The translations under genes were made by a program, and so were the position numbers. Below are positions 6,432-13,106 of a stretch of DNA of 14,431 nt, one piece after another. This DNA comes from CAWKEY01 sp963848675 (GTDB lineage Bacteria > Pseudomonadota > Gammaproteobacteria > Methylococcales > Methylomonadaceae). Numbering within the stretch: position 1 is the first letter of the stretch; each line of letters starts with the position of its first letter. The stretch spans positions 1-14,431 of the forward strand of contig CAWKEY010000014.1 in NCBI GenBank assembly GCA_963848675.1, read 5' to 3'. The notes below the pieces were generated by a model, which saw nothing but the letters and a program-made list of their open reading frames with translations, was not told where the DNA came from and made no database searches.

Positions 6432-7556
6432 TCAAACGAACTTATTAAAATGTTCACTGCTTATTTTTTTCGCTACAGCACGCCCAACTTCCTGCAACTC
6501 CTTTATATTCTCCACAGAGTCGAGCTTTTGTACATCCTCAGGCTTGATCCTGGTTAATCCAAGATCATCCAAACCATTACGGGTAAGTTCAGCATTGTAT
6601 CTAACATAGGTAAACAGTTTTGAATTTACCGGACGTTTCATCGTGCCATCTTTATCTATTAGATCGCCCACTTCCCGATCTAGCTCGTCACCGCACAGAC
6701 AATTGCCAAAGGCCCTGCAGAGCAGATCCTGTTCGTTGAGTGCTGCAAACATCAAGGCAGAAGGTAGAGAGGAAGCGTTGTAAAGCAGGTTCATCTCGCT
6801 CGGGCTCAAATCGGCATTGGCGTCAGGGCTGGTACCGGTACCGATGGATACGATTAGTAAATTATCCTCGCCTGTTTTCCATCCCAGGTTGTATGGTCCG
6901 AGTGTCGCCATCAAGAAGGTTTGAAAGGAGGGATTGTTGTAAGTAGTAATACCGCCATCCACAAAGATGAAGTTACGTTTACCGATGCGAACCTTTTCCG
7001 GTGGGAAATAGACCGGTGCTGCAGTACTGGCGCGGACCAGCTGCCATAATTGGAGATCAAGATTGCAGTCATCTCGTTTACGCGAATTATACTTTGCACC
7101 AGGGTTGTTGCTGACAGGCCAGGGTGAGTCAGTCGTGGAATTACGCATGACCATCATCAACAGTGTCTTCAGTTTGTCACTGCCAAGCGTTGTTTCGGAG
7201 CCAAATTCCTTCTGCAGCATTTTTTTGAGCTCTTCGTCCTCGTATTGATACTTGAACTTTTTCAGCAGGCTAGCCTTATCGAACATCTGCTCGCCGCTGT
7301 TGATATAGAATTCGCGGATCTTGTCTACCGACCAGCCAAGTGACAGCGCCGCCGCTATAATGGCACCTGTGCTGGTGCCAGATATGTAGTCAAAGTAGTC
7401 TGCGAGAACAAAGCTCTCACCGCCACCCGTTTCTACTCTAAGCAATTCTTCAATTTCTTTAAGGACCTCGACCGCGATCATGCCACGGATGCCACCACCA
7501 TCGAGCGCGAGAATTTTCTTCGGGCCATCACCGCCAATTTTTTCTTGTAAACTCAT
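6432..7556 (-). CDS. Patatin-like phospholipase
   Basis: A 374-aa patatin-family lipid acyl hydrolase. The family signatures are all present: the oxyanion-hole loop DGGGIRG at residues 19-25, the nucleophile elbow GTSTG at 60-64 (Ser62) and the catalytic DGG at 200-202 (Asp200), giving the Ser-Asp dyad. The length matches single-domain bacterial patatins, and no sensor domain is appended. There is no signal peptide or membrane helix, so it acts from the cytosol, presumably on the inner membrane. An unusually strong AAGGAGGAGG ribosome site (7563-7572) lies six bases from the ATG. The gene is 113 bases upstream of the NDT/TPR/SLOG gene and 123 bases downstream of the membrane protein, all on one strand, which suggests co-transcription. 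In CBASS and related immune systems patatins are membrane-degrading effectors. That role is plausible here by context only; no cGAS-like enzyme is present. Confidence 0.93.
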   Translation of the reverse strand: MSLQEKIGGDGPKKILALDGGGIRGMIAVEVLKEIEELLRVETGGGESFVLADYFDYISGTSTGAIIAAALSLGWSVDKIREFYINSGEQMFDKASLLKKFKYQYEDEELKKMLQKEFGSETTLGSDKLKTLLMMVMRNSTTDSPWPVSNNPGAKYNSRKRDDCNLDLQLWQLVRASTAAPVYFPPEKVRIGKRNFIFVDGGITTYNNPSFQTFLMATLGPYNLGWKTGEDNLLIVSIGTGTSPDANADLSPSEMNLLYNASSLPSALMFAALNEQDLLCRAFGNCLCGDELDREVGDLIDKDGTMKRPVNSKLFTYVRYNAELTRNGLDDLGLTRIKPEDVQKLDSVENIKELQEVGRAVAKKISSEHFNKFV

Positions 7557-7562
7557 TATTTT

Positions 7563-7572
7563 CCTCCTCCTT
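7563..7572 (-). promoter_or_regulatory. Strong ribosome binding site of the patatin gene
   Basis: AAGGAGGAGG on the minus strand, six bases before the ATG at 7554-7556, is close to a full match to the anti-Shine-Dalgarno sequence. The other genes of the cluster have weak sites, so patatin may be made in excess over its neighbours. Confidence 0.7.
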
Positions 7573-7679
7573 ACTAATTATTAATACACACATTCGATCC
7601 GCACACATAAAATCAGGCTCACGGGATATAACGGACATTACAAACCAAGTACAATTACCCCAACAACAAATATTAAAGA

Positions 7680-8930
7680 TCAACACTCTAGATTATCCAG
7701 ACTTGCGCGCAGTAGCCTCGCGAATCGTTTCATCTGCCGCGGTTTACCGCCGGTGTAGGCAAGAACCTTAGAGCCGTCAAGTCGCGCAGCCAGACGTTGC
7801 TCGACACTTCCATTGGTCGTGTTGCCGACTGGTATGGTAGAGAGTCGCATGAGTGCATCATACTGCCCCACGAGAATCCACTGGTGTGCATGCTTCGCTT
7901 TCAGGTTATCTAACTCCCACAGTAAGCCCTCTCCGGTTTCGGAAATATCGATCAGCACGACGTCGGAAGCCGCTGCAAGCTGGGTTACAACGTTTTTCCA
8001 AATCTTGTGTGCCACGCGCACGACCACCAGCCGTGGAGCCAGTATCTTTCTGCTTCGCTTGAGTATCGCCATCACGACCTGCCCTATCTGGTCAGACTTC
8101 TGAATGGAGGTTGACTTTCCAAGTTCCGCCTTTTTGTACGACCGATATGAGCTCCACGAAAACAGCGCCGTCGCGCCGAAGAACGCGACGATAATTAGTA
8201 CAATACCACCAACGAGCATCCCTGCGATTAACATAATAAAGAATGCGCCGAAGATTCGACCCATCATCTCTTTGAAACCACCACCACGACCCTCCGCTAT
8301 GTAGTCGTCGGTGATACCGCCAAGGTGTTCCGCCAGCCCACCCCCGAACAGCCAGAACAGTCCTGCTATAACCATGGCGAGTGCAATCCATCGCCACAAA
8401 GCCGCCAGACGTCCCTTGCCCTCTGATCCGTGAATCGGCGCGATCTCATTGTCGTCAAGCGTCACTAGACGCCAATGCCCACCCATCGCGGTGGTCACGG
8501 CGAAACTCAGCGCTTCGGTGGCGTTGTCGTATCCGAAGCGACGGAGAAACAGCGCCTGACTTCGACGGCCGCGAACAAGTTTGGTACCCAACCACAGGCC
8601 GACAACCGCGATAACGGTTGCTGTCAGGAACAACACTGCCTGTTCTTGATCCATGTCCGGAAAGTTGATTGTAGGCGAGAATAGCGACGCAATAATGACA
8701 ACGACGAATATCAGCGGCAAGCTTGATGCGGCGAGGCCGGCAAACACGAAGAGTATGCCGAGCAACGTAGCGAGCGCGCGTGGGAGCAGACGAAAAAACT
8801 TTCGCCTCGGGGGATCGACGATGATTTCGAAAGGCATTGAGAATTCCGCTTCGCTGTTCAATCCGTTGTAAGGGTGATACTCGCGGTACGATATCACAAG
8901 GGCGGCTTCGGTAACGACCGTATAAAGCAT
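7680..8930 (-). CDS. Multi-pass membrane protein with cytosolic Rossmann/TIR-like segments
   Basis: A 416-aa protein, first gene of the leftward group. Hydrophobic segments lie at about residues 52-88 (one or two helices), 98-117, 179-199 and 226-260 (probably two helices). A soluble insert at about 120-170 starts ALFLRRFGYDNATEALSFAV, reminiscent of the LR-x-F strand that opens TIR/SLOG-like domains in other bacterial membrane proteins. The C-terminal part (about 295-416) has APRLVVVRVAHKIWKNVV, SDVVLIDISETGEGLLWELD and WILVGQ, a strand-helix alternation like a Rossmann-type domain. I do not recognise a named family. A second possible start is Met32 (MPFEIIVDPPRRKF); the first ATG has AAAGGG upstream and I keep it. 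Context suggests a membrane sensor or anchor for the patatin and SLOG proteins encoded next. Confidence 0.75.
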   Translation of the reverse strand: MLYTVVTEAALVISYREYHPYNGLNSEAEFSMPFEIIVDPPRRKFFRLLPRALATLLGILFVFAGLAASSLPLIFVVVIIASLFSPTINFPDMDQEQAVLFLTATVIAVVGLWLGTKLVRGRRSQALFLRRFGYDNATEALSFAVTTAMGGHWRLVTLDDNEIAPIHGSEGKGRLAALWRWIALAMVIAGLFWLFGGGLAEHLGGITDDYIAEGRGGGFKEMMGRIFGAFFIMLIAGMLVGGIVLIIVAFFGATALFSWSSYRSYKKAELGKSTSIQKSDQIGQVVMAILKRSRKILAPRLVVVRVAHKIWKNVVTQLAAASDVVLIDISETGEGLLWELDNLKAKHAHQWILVGQYDALMRLSTIPVGNTTNGSVEQRLAARLDGSKVLAYTGGKPRQMKRFARLLRASLDNLEC

Positions 8931-9091
8931 AAAAGCCCTTTTATTAAAAGTCCAGCTTCAATATAGTTCCTGACAGACCAGACAATCCTGTGTTACTACA
9001 CTCCAAATACAGGGTTAGAATCTGCTGTCACTACTCATATTCGCACTTGAGCTTAAATGACAACGCTTAAGATTTGTTAAACCAATCGCAA

Positions 9092-9120
9092 TTGACTCAG
9101 TTTCCTAAAAGCTGGAATAT
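9092..9120 (+). promoter_or_regulatory. Possible promoter of the soluble TIR gene (near-leaderless)
   Basis: TTGACT (9092-9097) is followed after 17 bases by GAATAT (9115-9120). The -35 matches consensus at five of six positions, the -10 only at three. The ATG at 9126 is just five bases beyond the -10, so transcription from this promoter would begin at or next to the start codon and yield a leaderless mRNA. No good Shine-Dalgarno sequence precedes the ATG, which agrees with that reading. Confidence 0.35.
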
Positions 9121-9125
9121 ACCTT

Positions 9126-10043
9126 ATGGACATTTTCATAAGTTACAGCCATAAAGATAAAGAGTGGAAGGATCGTATCGTTACCTTTATGCAATGCATG
9201 AAGCAGCAGAACCAGTTTGATTATACGGCCTGGGACGATGGAGAAATCCACCTGGGAGATGAATGGAGTAAAATCATTCAATCTATGATTGAACAGTCAA
9301 AGATCGCCATTCTAGTAATATCACCGGACTTTTTAAGCTCAATATTTATCAACGAAACAGAATTAAAATGGCTTTTGGACCGACGAGAATCGGGCGAGCT
9401 GGTGATTGTGCCACTTGTTGTTAGACCCTGCCCCTGGGAAGTGGTCGATTGGCTGGCTCCAATACAACTGCATCCCGCTGATGGGAATGCTTTATCAGGT
9501 GGCAGTGAGTACGAGATTGAGAAAAGCCTTAAACACTTATCATTGGAAGTAAATAGATTGCTAAATCAGGCTAAAAGTGAAGACGATATTGAAGGTGAAA
9601 GCGAAGAAGAGAGCGTAGCGGTTGAATCAGAAGCAGAAGTTACAATAAGCAGGGAAAAAGCGATATCGGGACGTGGGTACAAATTTATTACACCTGTAGA
9701 GCTGAAAGAGTATGTAGCTGATCAAATAAAAAAACCGGTTATAGACACATTACTGATCTTTAGCACTAAAAACCAGCATACATGGTTAGTCGCCACCTCG
9801 GGTCAACTCCACTGTATATTAGATTCAGAGAATACGCGGACTGCTGACAGATTGTTTCAGTGGTCAATGAGTACAGGTGGCGTGATTGATGTCAAAGCAA
9901 GAGAGCGTTCAAATTATAAAAATTCGGGCCTGGTTGACATTGGCAGACGACAGAACTGGCTATACAGTCTTAGACTATTTGCTTCCCATGATGACTTGAT
10001 CAGCAAAATAAATGCATTGTTACAAAAGGCGCAGCATTCTTAA
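9126..10043 (+). CDS. Soluble TIR-domain protein with a distinctive C-terminal domain
   Basis: A 305-aa protein. Residues 1-145 are a TIR domain beginning MDIFISYSHKDKEWKDRIVT, with WDDGEIHLGDEW, then IAILVISPDFLSS, then NETELKWLL (Glu79 is the probable catalytic residue) and ELVIVPLVVRPCPW. TIR enzymes of this kind cleave NAD or make cyclic ADP-ribose isomers. Residues about 147-175 are an acidic, probably flexible linker. Residues about 185-300 form a second compact domain with QHTWLVATSGQLHCILDSE, TRTADRLFQW and GLVDIGRRQNWLYSLRLF. I have a sense of having met this pattern behind other TIR and regulatory domains but cannot name it. It is divergent from the membrane-protein gene at 8930, with a shared 195-base intergenic region, and is visibly AT-richer than both flanks, which suggests separate acquisition. 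It has no membrane segment. A bulged-stem terminator follows. Confidence 0.88.
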   Translation: MDIFISYSHKDKEWKDRIVTFMQCMKQQNQFDYTAWDDGEIHLGDEWSKIIQSMIEQSKIAILVISPDFLSSIFINETELKWLLDRRESGELVIVPLVVRPCPWEVVDWLAPIQLHPADGNALSGGSEYEIEKSLKHLSLEVNRLLNQAKSEDDIEGESEEESVAVESEAEVTISREKAISGRGYKFITPVELKEYVADQIKKPVIDTLLIFSTKNQHTWLVATSGQLHCILDSENTRTADRLFQWSMSTGGVIDVKARERSNYKNSGLVDIGRRQNWLYSLRLFASHDDLISKINALLQKAQHS

Positions 10044-10078
10044 ATGCATATAGATGACCATCTTTACTATTACGGCCG

Positions 10079-10123
10079 ATAATAAGGAAAAATAAATCTA
10101 CTCCATTTTTCCCTTATTATTTT
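10079..10123 (+). terminator. Hairpin terminator after the soluble TIR gene
   Basis: The left arm ATAATAAGGAAAAAT (10079-10093) pairs with ATTTTTCCCTTATTAT (10105-10120) over 15 base pairs with one bulged C; the loop is 11 bases. TTT follows the stem. It lies 36 bases after the stop codon at 10043. The stem is AT-rich and the T-run is short, so it may be a modest terminator. It could work in both directions because the opposing gene ends at 10136. Confidence 0.5.
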
Positions 10124-10135
10124 CGAGTTAGCTAC

Positions 10136-12118
10136 TCATCTGTCCGAAGGCTTCAAAATAAATAGGGTCAGAGAGCAATTGTTTCTAATATTAGAGTTAA
10201 TTGCTCTCTGACCCGTTTTTCCTTTCTTCTTCCGAAGCCGCAGTTCCTCTACATCCGCGAGCAGTTTCCCAACGTCGTAATCCCAGCGAGCATTGCTGAT
10301 CTCGCGGGCGTTTAGCCGGGCGAGTGCCTTCAAATCCTCAGGAAGCACCGCTTCCGATGGCATTTCTGCACCGCCCACAAGGACAGGCAAGACACGAATT
10401 CCCGTCTTGAGTCCAAGAGCCACCTCCTGGTGCACAAAGTCCCCGGGATCCTGGATCCGCGGATGTCCGTCTTGACCCGCGGCTTCAAGCCACTGCGGGC
10501 CGATCACAACGAGCATGGCCTGGGCTGACCCAATCGCTTCCTCGATCGCGTGCTGGAAATCGACTCCGCCCAGGATCGTATCGACATCCATGAAGATTCG
10601 ATCCCGGTCCATATGAGTCGACAGACTGTCCCGCATCCGACCGGCATAGGCTGCCGCATCGGCCCTCCGATAACTAATAAACAGGCCGATTGAGATGCGC
10701 CGTTGACGGCGCGCCGCGTTCTCGCCGATCCGATGCGCGGGCGGATTAACCAGCCGATCGTCGACATAAGAAAGCATCCCTTTAAGGAACGCGAACACCA
10801 GCCAGGTTGCCCCCCAGGCAAAGCACCCTGACACTCCCCAGCTCACATATCTGGACCACGAGGGCAGAAACGATTGCAGAGATTCGATGGCCCGCGGATC
10901 GGGAACAAGCGCAATAAAAAACACCCAGAATGATAGAAAGAAAAGTTGCCTTGCGCGGTTGTTTCCGGTTGGCCAGAAGGCATTCTCGGCAAATCGGGCA
11001 GCGACCGCCTCGATCTCCTCGGGAGGCGGGTCGTCATCGCTCGACCATGCGTCATCGGATAGAAACTCACGCAGGTAACCGATAATGGATGCAGGAGTGC
11101 GCTCGCCGCCCCGCGAGGGCAAGCGCGGGAGCAGCTTGACCATGACCGGGAGCGCGACCAGCCCGAGCGCCGCAAGCCAGGTGATCACCGATATCCATTG
11201 GCCGGCATCCGGAAACAAACTGCTGCCTGCTTCGACGTTATTGAAGCGCGTAAACAGTATGAATACCGCAGCGGCGCCTAGCGCCATGACCTGAGTATTG
11301 AACGCGTCGTTCGCACGACGAAAACCGAAGCACCTGTCGTTATCGTCCAGGTCAATATGGATGTAAGCGTGCTCCTCGCCCGCAGGAACGCGACGTCGTT
11401 GGTAGACACGGGAGAGGAAGAACAGGTTGTGACGGGCTATAAGCACGATGAGTATAACGCCGATCAGGATCAGGCTGAACTGCACGGAATAGGCGCTTAC
11501 GTTCAGTGCGAGGTTTTGCCACTTCCTGCCCTCCATCTCAGACTCCGGAAGGAAAGATGTGGAAAGGAACATGACCGACCAGTCTTTCTCCACCGTGTAG
11601 CCGTTGGCACAGATTCTCCCGAGCGGCACTTGTTCTTTTTCGCAGACCATGGCCGGGTCCGCCATGTAGAAGCCAGCGAGGTTCCAAATATCCACTACCT
11701 GGATCACCGCGGTGACGAGCAACGCCATCATCAAGTTCCTGGGCGACAGTAATGTTCTGCGTAACGCCCCGTATGCCATTTGCCTTCCATCCTCCGTGTC
11801 AATCAAATGCACTATGGACGGTAGTGACGGCGGCGGCCACGACGATGACACCGGTGCGATACGGTTCATCACCCAGCGCAGCACAAAGACGGCGAGCGGC
11901 AGAAGCAGCACGAACAGAGGCCACTGGCCGTCGTACCCGGATTCACGGCCATACCCGGAAAAACCTTCACTCGTGCGATTTGCACCGATCAGCCAGGCGT
12001 GAAGAAGTGGGATGGCCGCGAACGCAGCGATCCATAGGTAGTCAAGCGGTTTGTGATGATCCAGAATCCGGGCCAGCACACGGCTGGGCAACGGTGTGCG
12101 CTCGCCGTGCGTCGCCAC
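10136..12118 (-). CDS. Eight-helix membrane protein with C-terminal TIR domain
   Basis: A 660-aa protein. About eight hydrophobic helices are visible at residues 28-44, 66-84, 129-146, 207-228, 274-290, 308-330, 390-405 and 424-447. A loop at about 147-205 contains two cysteines (159 and 170). The TIR domain is at about 477-626: ISIGLFISYRRADAAAYAG, IFMDVDTILGGVDF, MLVVIGPQWLEAAGQD, FVHQEVALGL with Glu565 as the likely catalytic residue, then IRVLPVLVGG. It starts at GTG (12116-12118), sharing one base with the TAG stop of the DUF4833 gene (TAGTG), which indicates coupled translation. The last ~26 residues, from about 635, are encoded by a palindromic repeat and downstream DNA, so the original C-terminus has been replaced. 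The closest relative in the window is the 555-aa TIR protein, by the TIR sequence. The gene is GC-richer than its left neighbour. Confidence 0.87.
   Translation of the reverse strand: MATHGERTPLPSRVLARILDHHKPLDYLWIAAFAAIPLLHAWLIGANRTSEGFSGYGRESGYDGQWPLFVLLLPLAVFVLRWVMNRIAPVSSSWPPPSLPSIVHLIDTEDGRQMAYGALRRTLLSPRNLMMALLVTAVIQVVDIWNLAGFYMADPAMVCEKEQVPLGRICANGYTVEKDWSVMFLSTSFLPESEMEGRKWQNLALNVSAYSVQFSLILIGVILIVLIARHNLFFLSRVYQRRRVPAGEEHAYIHIDLDDNDRCFGFRRANDAFNTQVMALGAAAVFILFTRFNNVEAGSSLFPDAGQWISVITWLAALGLVALPVMVKLLPRLPSRGGERTPASIIGYLREFLSDDAWSSDDDPPPEEIEAVAARFAENAFWPTGNNRARQLFFLSFWVFFIALVPDPRAIESLQSFLPSWSRYVSWGVSGCFAWGATWLVFAFLKGMLSYVDDRLVNPPAHRIGENAARRQRRISIGLFISYRRADAAAYAGRMRDSLSTHMDRDRIFMDVDTILGGVDFQHAIEEAIGSAQAMLVVIGPQWLEAAGQDGHPRIQDPGDFVHQEVALGLKTGIRVLPVLVGGAEMPSEAVLPEDLKALARLNAREISNARWDYDVGKLLADVEELRLRKKKGKTGQRAINSNIRNNCSLTLFILKPSDR
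10165..10214. repeat. 50-bp near-perfect palindrome (REP/MITE-like)
   Basis: Arms GGGTCAGAGAGCAATT (10165-10180) and AATTGCTCTCTGACCC (10199-10214) are exact complements over 16 bases. The 18-base centre is GTT, the perfect 12-bp palindrome TCTAATATTAGA, then GTT, so only three internal positions break full symmetry, and in RNA two of them can pair as G-U. A T-run follows on the plus strand. The whole element lies inside the 3' end of the membrane TIR gene and encodes its residues of about 635-651. Confidence 0.85.
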
Positions 12119-12792
12119 TAGGGGCGACCCCAGGTCGCCGCGCCGCTCTGCCAGAGCGACTCGTCCGGAGGCGATGAACTCAACTTCGCTCCCTGATCGG
12201 ATTTTATGATGCGTTCGAACACAGGCTGCCCGTCCTGGGAGTAGCCCAGAATCAGGATGTAGTGCACCGTCGCCCCGTACGGCACCCCGAGAAAAGTCTT
12301 CTCCTCGGCATGGACATAGACTGAGCCGATTTCAGCGAGCTTGTCGCGAATCTCGATGGTTGTCGAAACGTTGCAGCCACCGTCTTCGGTCTTCGAGAGC
12401 CGTGCCGTGATCTCTTTCTCCGGAAGCGCGTTGAGGCGGATCGTGATCTCCGAATCACTCAATCGATCAGTTTTGAAACCATAGGCCGGAGGCTCCAACA
12501 ACGGAATGATCTCGTTCGTGACATTGGCGCCTTCCTCGAGGTCGCGCCAGTAGTAATCCACCTCATCAGGCTGGCTCCAGGCGCAGTTCTCGACCCGGGC
12601 GTCATAGTGAACTTCGTTAGCGTTCTTGTTGCGTTTAATGAAGAACAGGTTCTCGCTGCTTGCGAGATCGGCGGCCGGTGCCTGGGCGCCCGCGAATAGG
12701 GAAACGAGAACAAGGCCCGATACAATTAGCGCCGACTTTCGACATTTCTTATCTGGAGTTGGTCTTACTTTCGAACAGCGCATAAGGATCAT
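12118..12792 (-). CDS. Secreted DUF4833 protein
   Basis: A 224-aa protein. An n-region with basic residues (KKCRK, about 15-19) and a hydrophobic stretch, SALIVSGLVLVSLFAGAQA at 20-38, form a Sec signal peptide, with cleavage probably after AQA or APA (38-40). The mature part shows the DUF4833 hallmarks: ENLFFIKRNKNANEVHYDA (47-65), EVDYYWRDLEEG (77-88) and AYGF (103-106), followed by a beta-rich remainder. The family is of unknown function and is found in periplasmic or secreted proteins. Two ATGs, at codons 1 and 4, are both possible starts; neither has a strong ribosome site. The TAG stop overlaps the GTG start of the membrane TIR gene, so the two are co-translated, and a periplasmic partner or ligand-sensing role for the TIR membrane protein is a reasonable inference. 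Confidence 0.82.
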   Translation of the reverse strand: MILMRCSKVRPTPDKKCRKSALIVSGLVLVSLFAGAQAPAADLASSENLFFIKRNKNANEVHYDARVENCAWSQPDEVDYYWRDLEEGANVTNEIIPLLEPPAYGFKTDRLSDSEITIRLNALPEKEITARLSKTEDGGCNVSTTIEIRDKLAEIGSVYVHAEEKTFLGVPYGATVHYILILGYSQDGQPVFERIIKSDQGAKLSSSPPDESLWQSGAATWGRP

Positions 12793-12888
12793 AACCGTGC
12801 GTAATTAAAAGCATAAGAAGAATAAACGACTCTTTTCCTAAAAGCCAATGGTACTGGACAGCCGTTCACACGTGACAGCGAAGTTAAA

Positions 12889-12948
12889 GGGGACGGAGGG
12901 ATTATTTATTAGCCAATTGTGTGGTCAAATTTTAATCCCTCCGTCCCC
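12889..12948. repeat. Intact 60-bp palindromic repeat (GGGGACGGAGGGATTA type)
   Basis: The left arm GGGGACGGAGGGATTA (12889-12904) and right arm TAATCCCTCCGTCCCC (12933-12948) are exact complements over 16 bases, with a 28-base AT-rich centre. Flanking AAA and TTTT extend the symmetry slightly. A decayed copy in the same orientation is at 2284-2349. The plus strand ends in T5, so it could also act as a terminator hairpin. The architecture is that of a non-autonomous palindromic element. Confidence 0.85.
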
Positions 12949-12967
12949 TTTTTCTATACAACCAATG

Positions 12968-12992
12968 ATAAATGGGTGTTTTACCCATTTAT
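12968..12992. repeat. Small perfect hairpin
   Basis: ATAAATGGGT and ACCCATTTAT are exact complements separated by GTTTT, giving a 10-bp stem and 5-base loop. It lies 20 bases from the palindromic repeat and 115 bases before the peroxidase start. No T-run follows, so a terminator is unlikely; an operator or leftover element end is possible. Confidence 0.45.
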
Positions 12993-13047
12993 ATATGATT
13001 CCATGTTTTTAAAATTAGTCATCAATGTGCTTGTGAATACAGTGCGG

Positions 13048-13076
13048 TCGTCTGTGTTTAATGCGCGAATTATAAC
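13048..13076 (+). promoter_or_regulatory. Weak candidate promoter for the peroxidase gene
   Basis: TATAAC (13071-13076) is a good -10 element. The best -35 at 17-base spacing is TCGTCT (13048-13053), which matches only three of six consensus bases, so an activator may be needed. The leader would be about 25 bases. Confidence 0.25.
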
Positions 13077-13095
13077 TACAACGTCAAAGACCTGT

Positions 13096-13100
13096 GGAGA
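13096..13100 (+). promoter_or_regulatory. Ribosome binding site supporting the upstream peroxidase start
   Basis: GGAGA lies six bases before the ATG at 13107-13109. The alternative in-frame ATG at 13263-13265, which would begin directly with the signal-peptide-like stretch, has no comparable sequence ahead of it. The site therefore favours the longer product with the unusual N-terminus. Confidence 0.5.
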
Positions 13101-13106
13101 AACCCA

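Larger units (their letters stand above)
12793..13106. other. 314-base divergent intergenic region
   Basis: No gene is supported. The region separates the leftward DUF4833 gene from the rightward peroxidase. It contains an intact copy of the palindromic repeat (12889-12948), a small hairpin (12968-12992) and a possible promoter for the peroxidase (13048-13076). It is AT-rich apart from the repeat arms. The plus-strand frame 12919-13128 runs through the repeat and is not credible. Confidence 0.5.

Noticed and set aside
6432..7556. A CBASS patatin (CapV) system
   Set aside because: The patatin motifs are intact, but no cGAS/DncV-like nucleotidyltransferase lies nearby and the flanking genes differ.
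10165..10214. Simple factor-independent terminator
   Set aside because: The size and near-complete symmetry, and its location inside a coding frame, fit a mobile palindromic element better, although it may also terminate transcription.
2402..12118. A standard Thoeris system
   Set aside because: TIR genes are present, but no SIR2-SLOG ThsA, Macro-domain/TM effector or caspase-like effector is encoded in the window.
11357..12177. Plus-strand frames of 131, 96 and 141 aa opposite the membrane TIR gene
   Set aside because: Long antisense frames are expected opposite GC-rich genes; the minus strand has membrane helices, a TIR domain and operon coupling.
331..12948. CRISPR array
   Set aside because: The repeats are few, palindromic, different from each other and kilobases apart, with no regular spacers.
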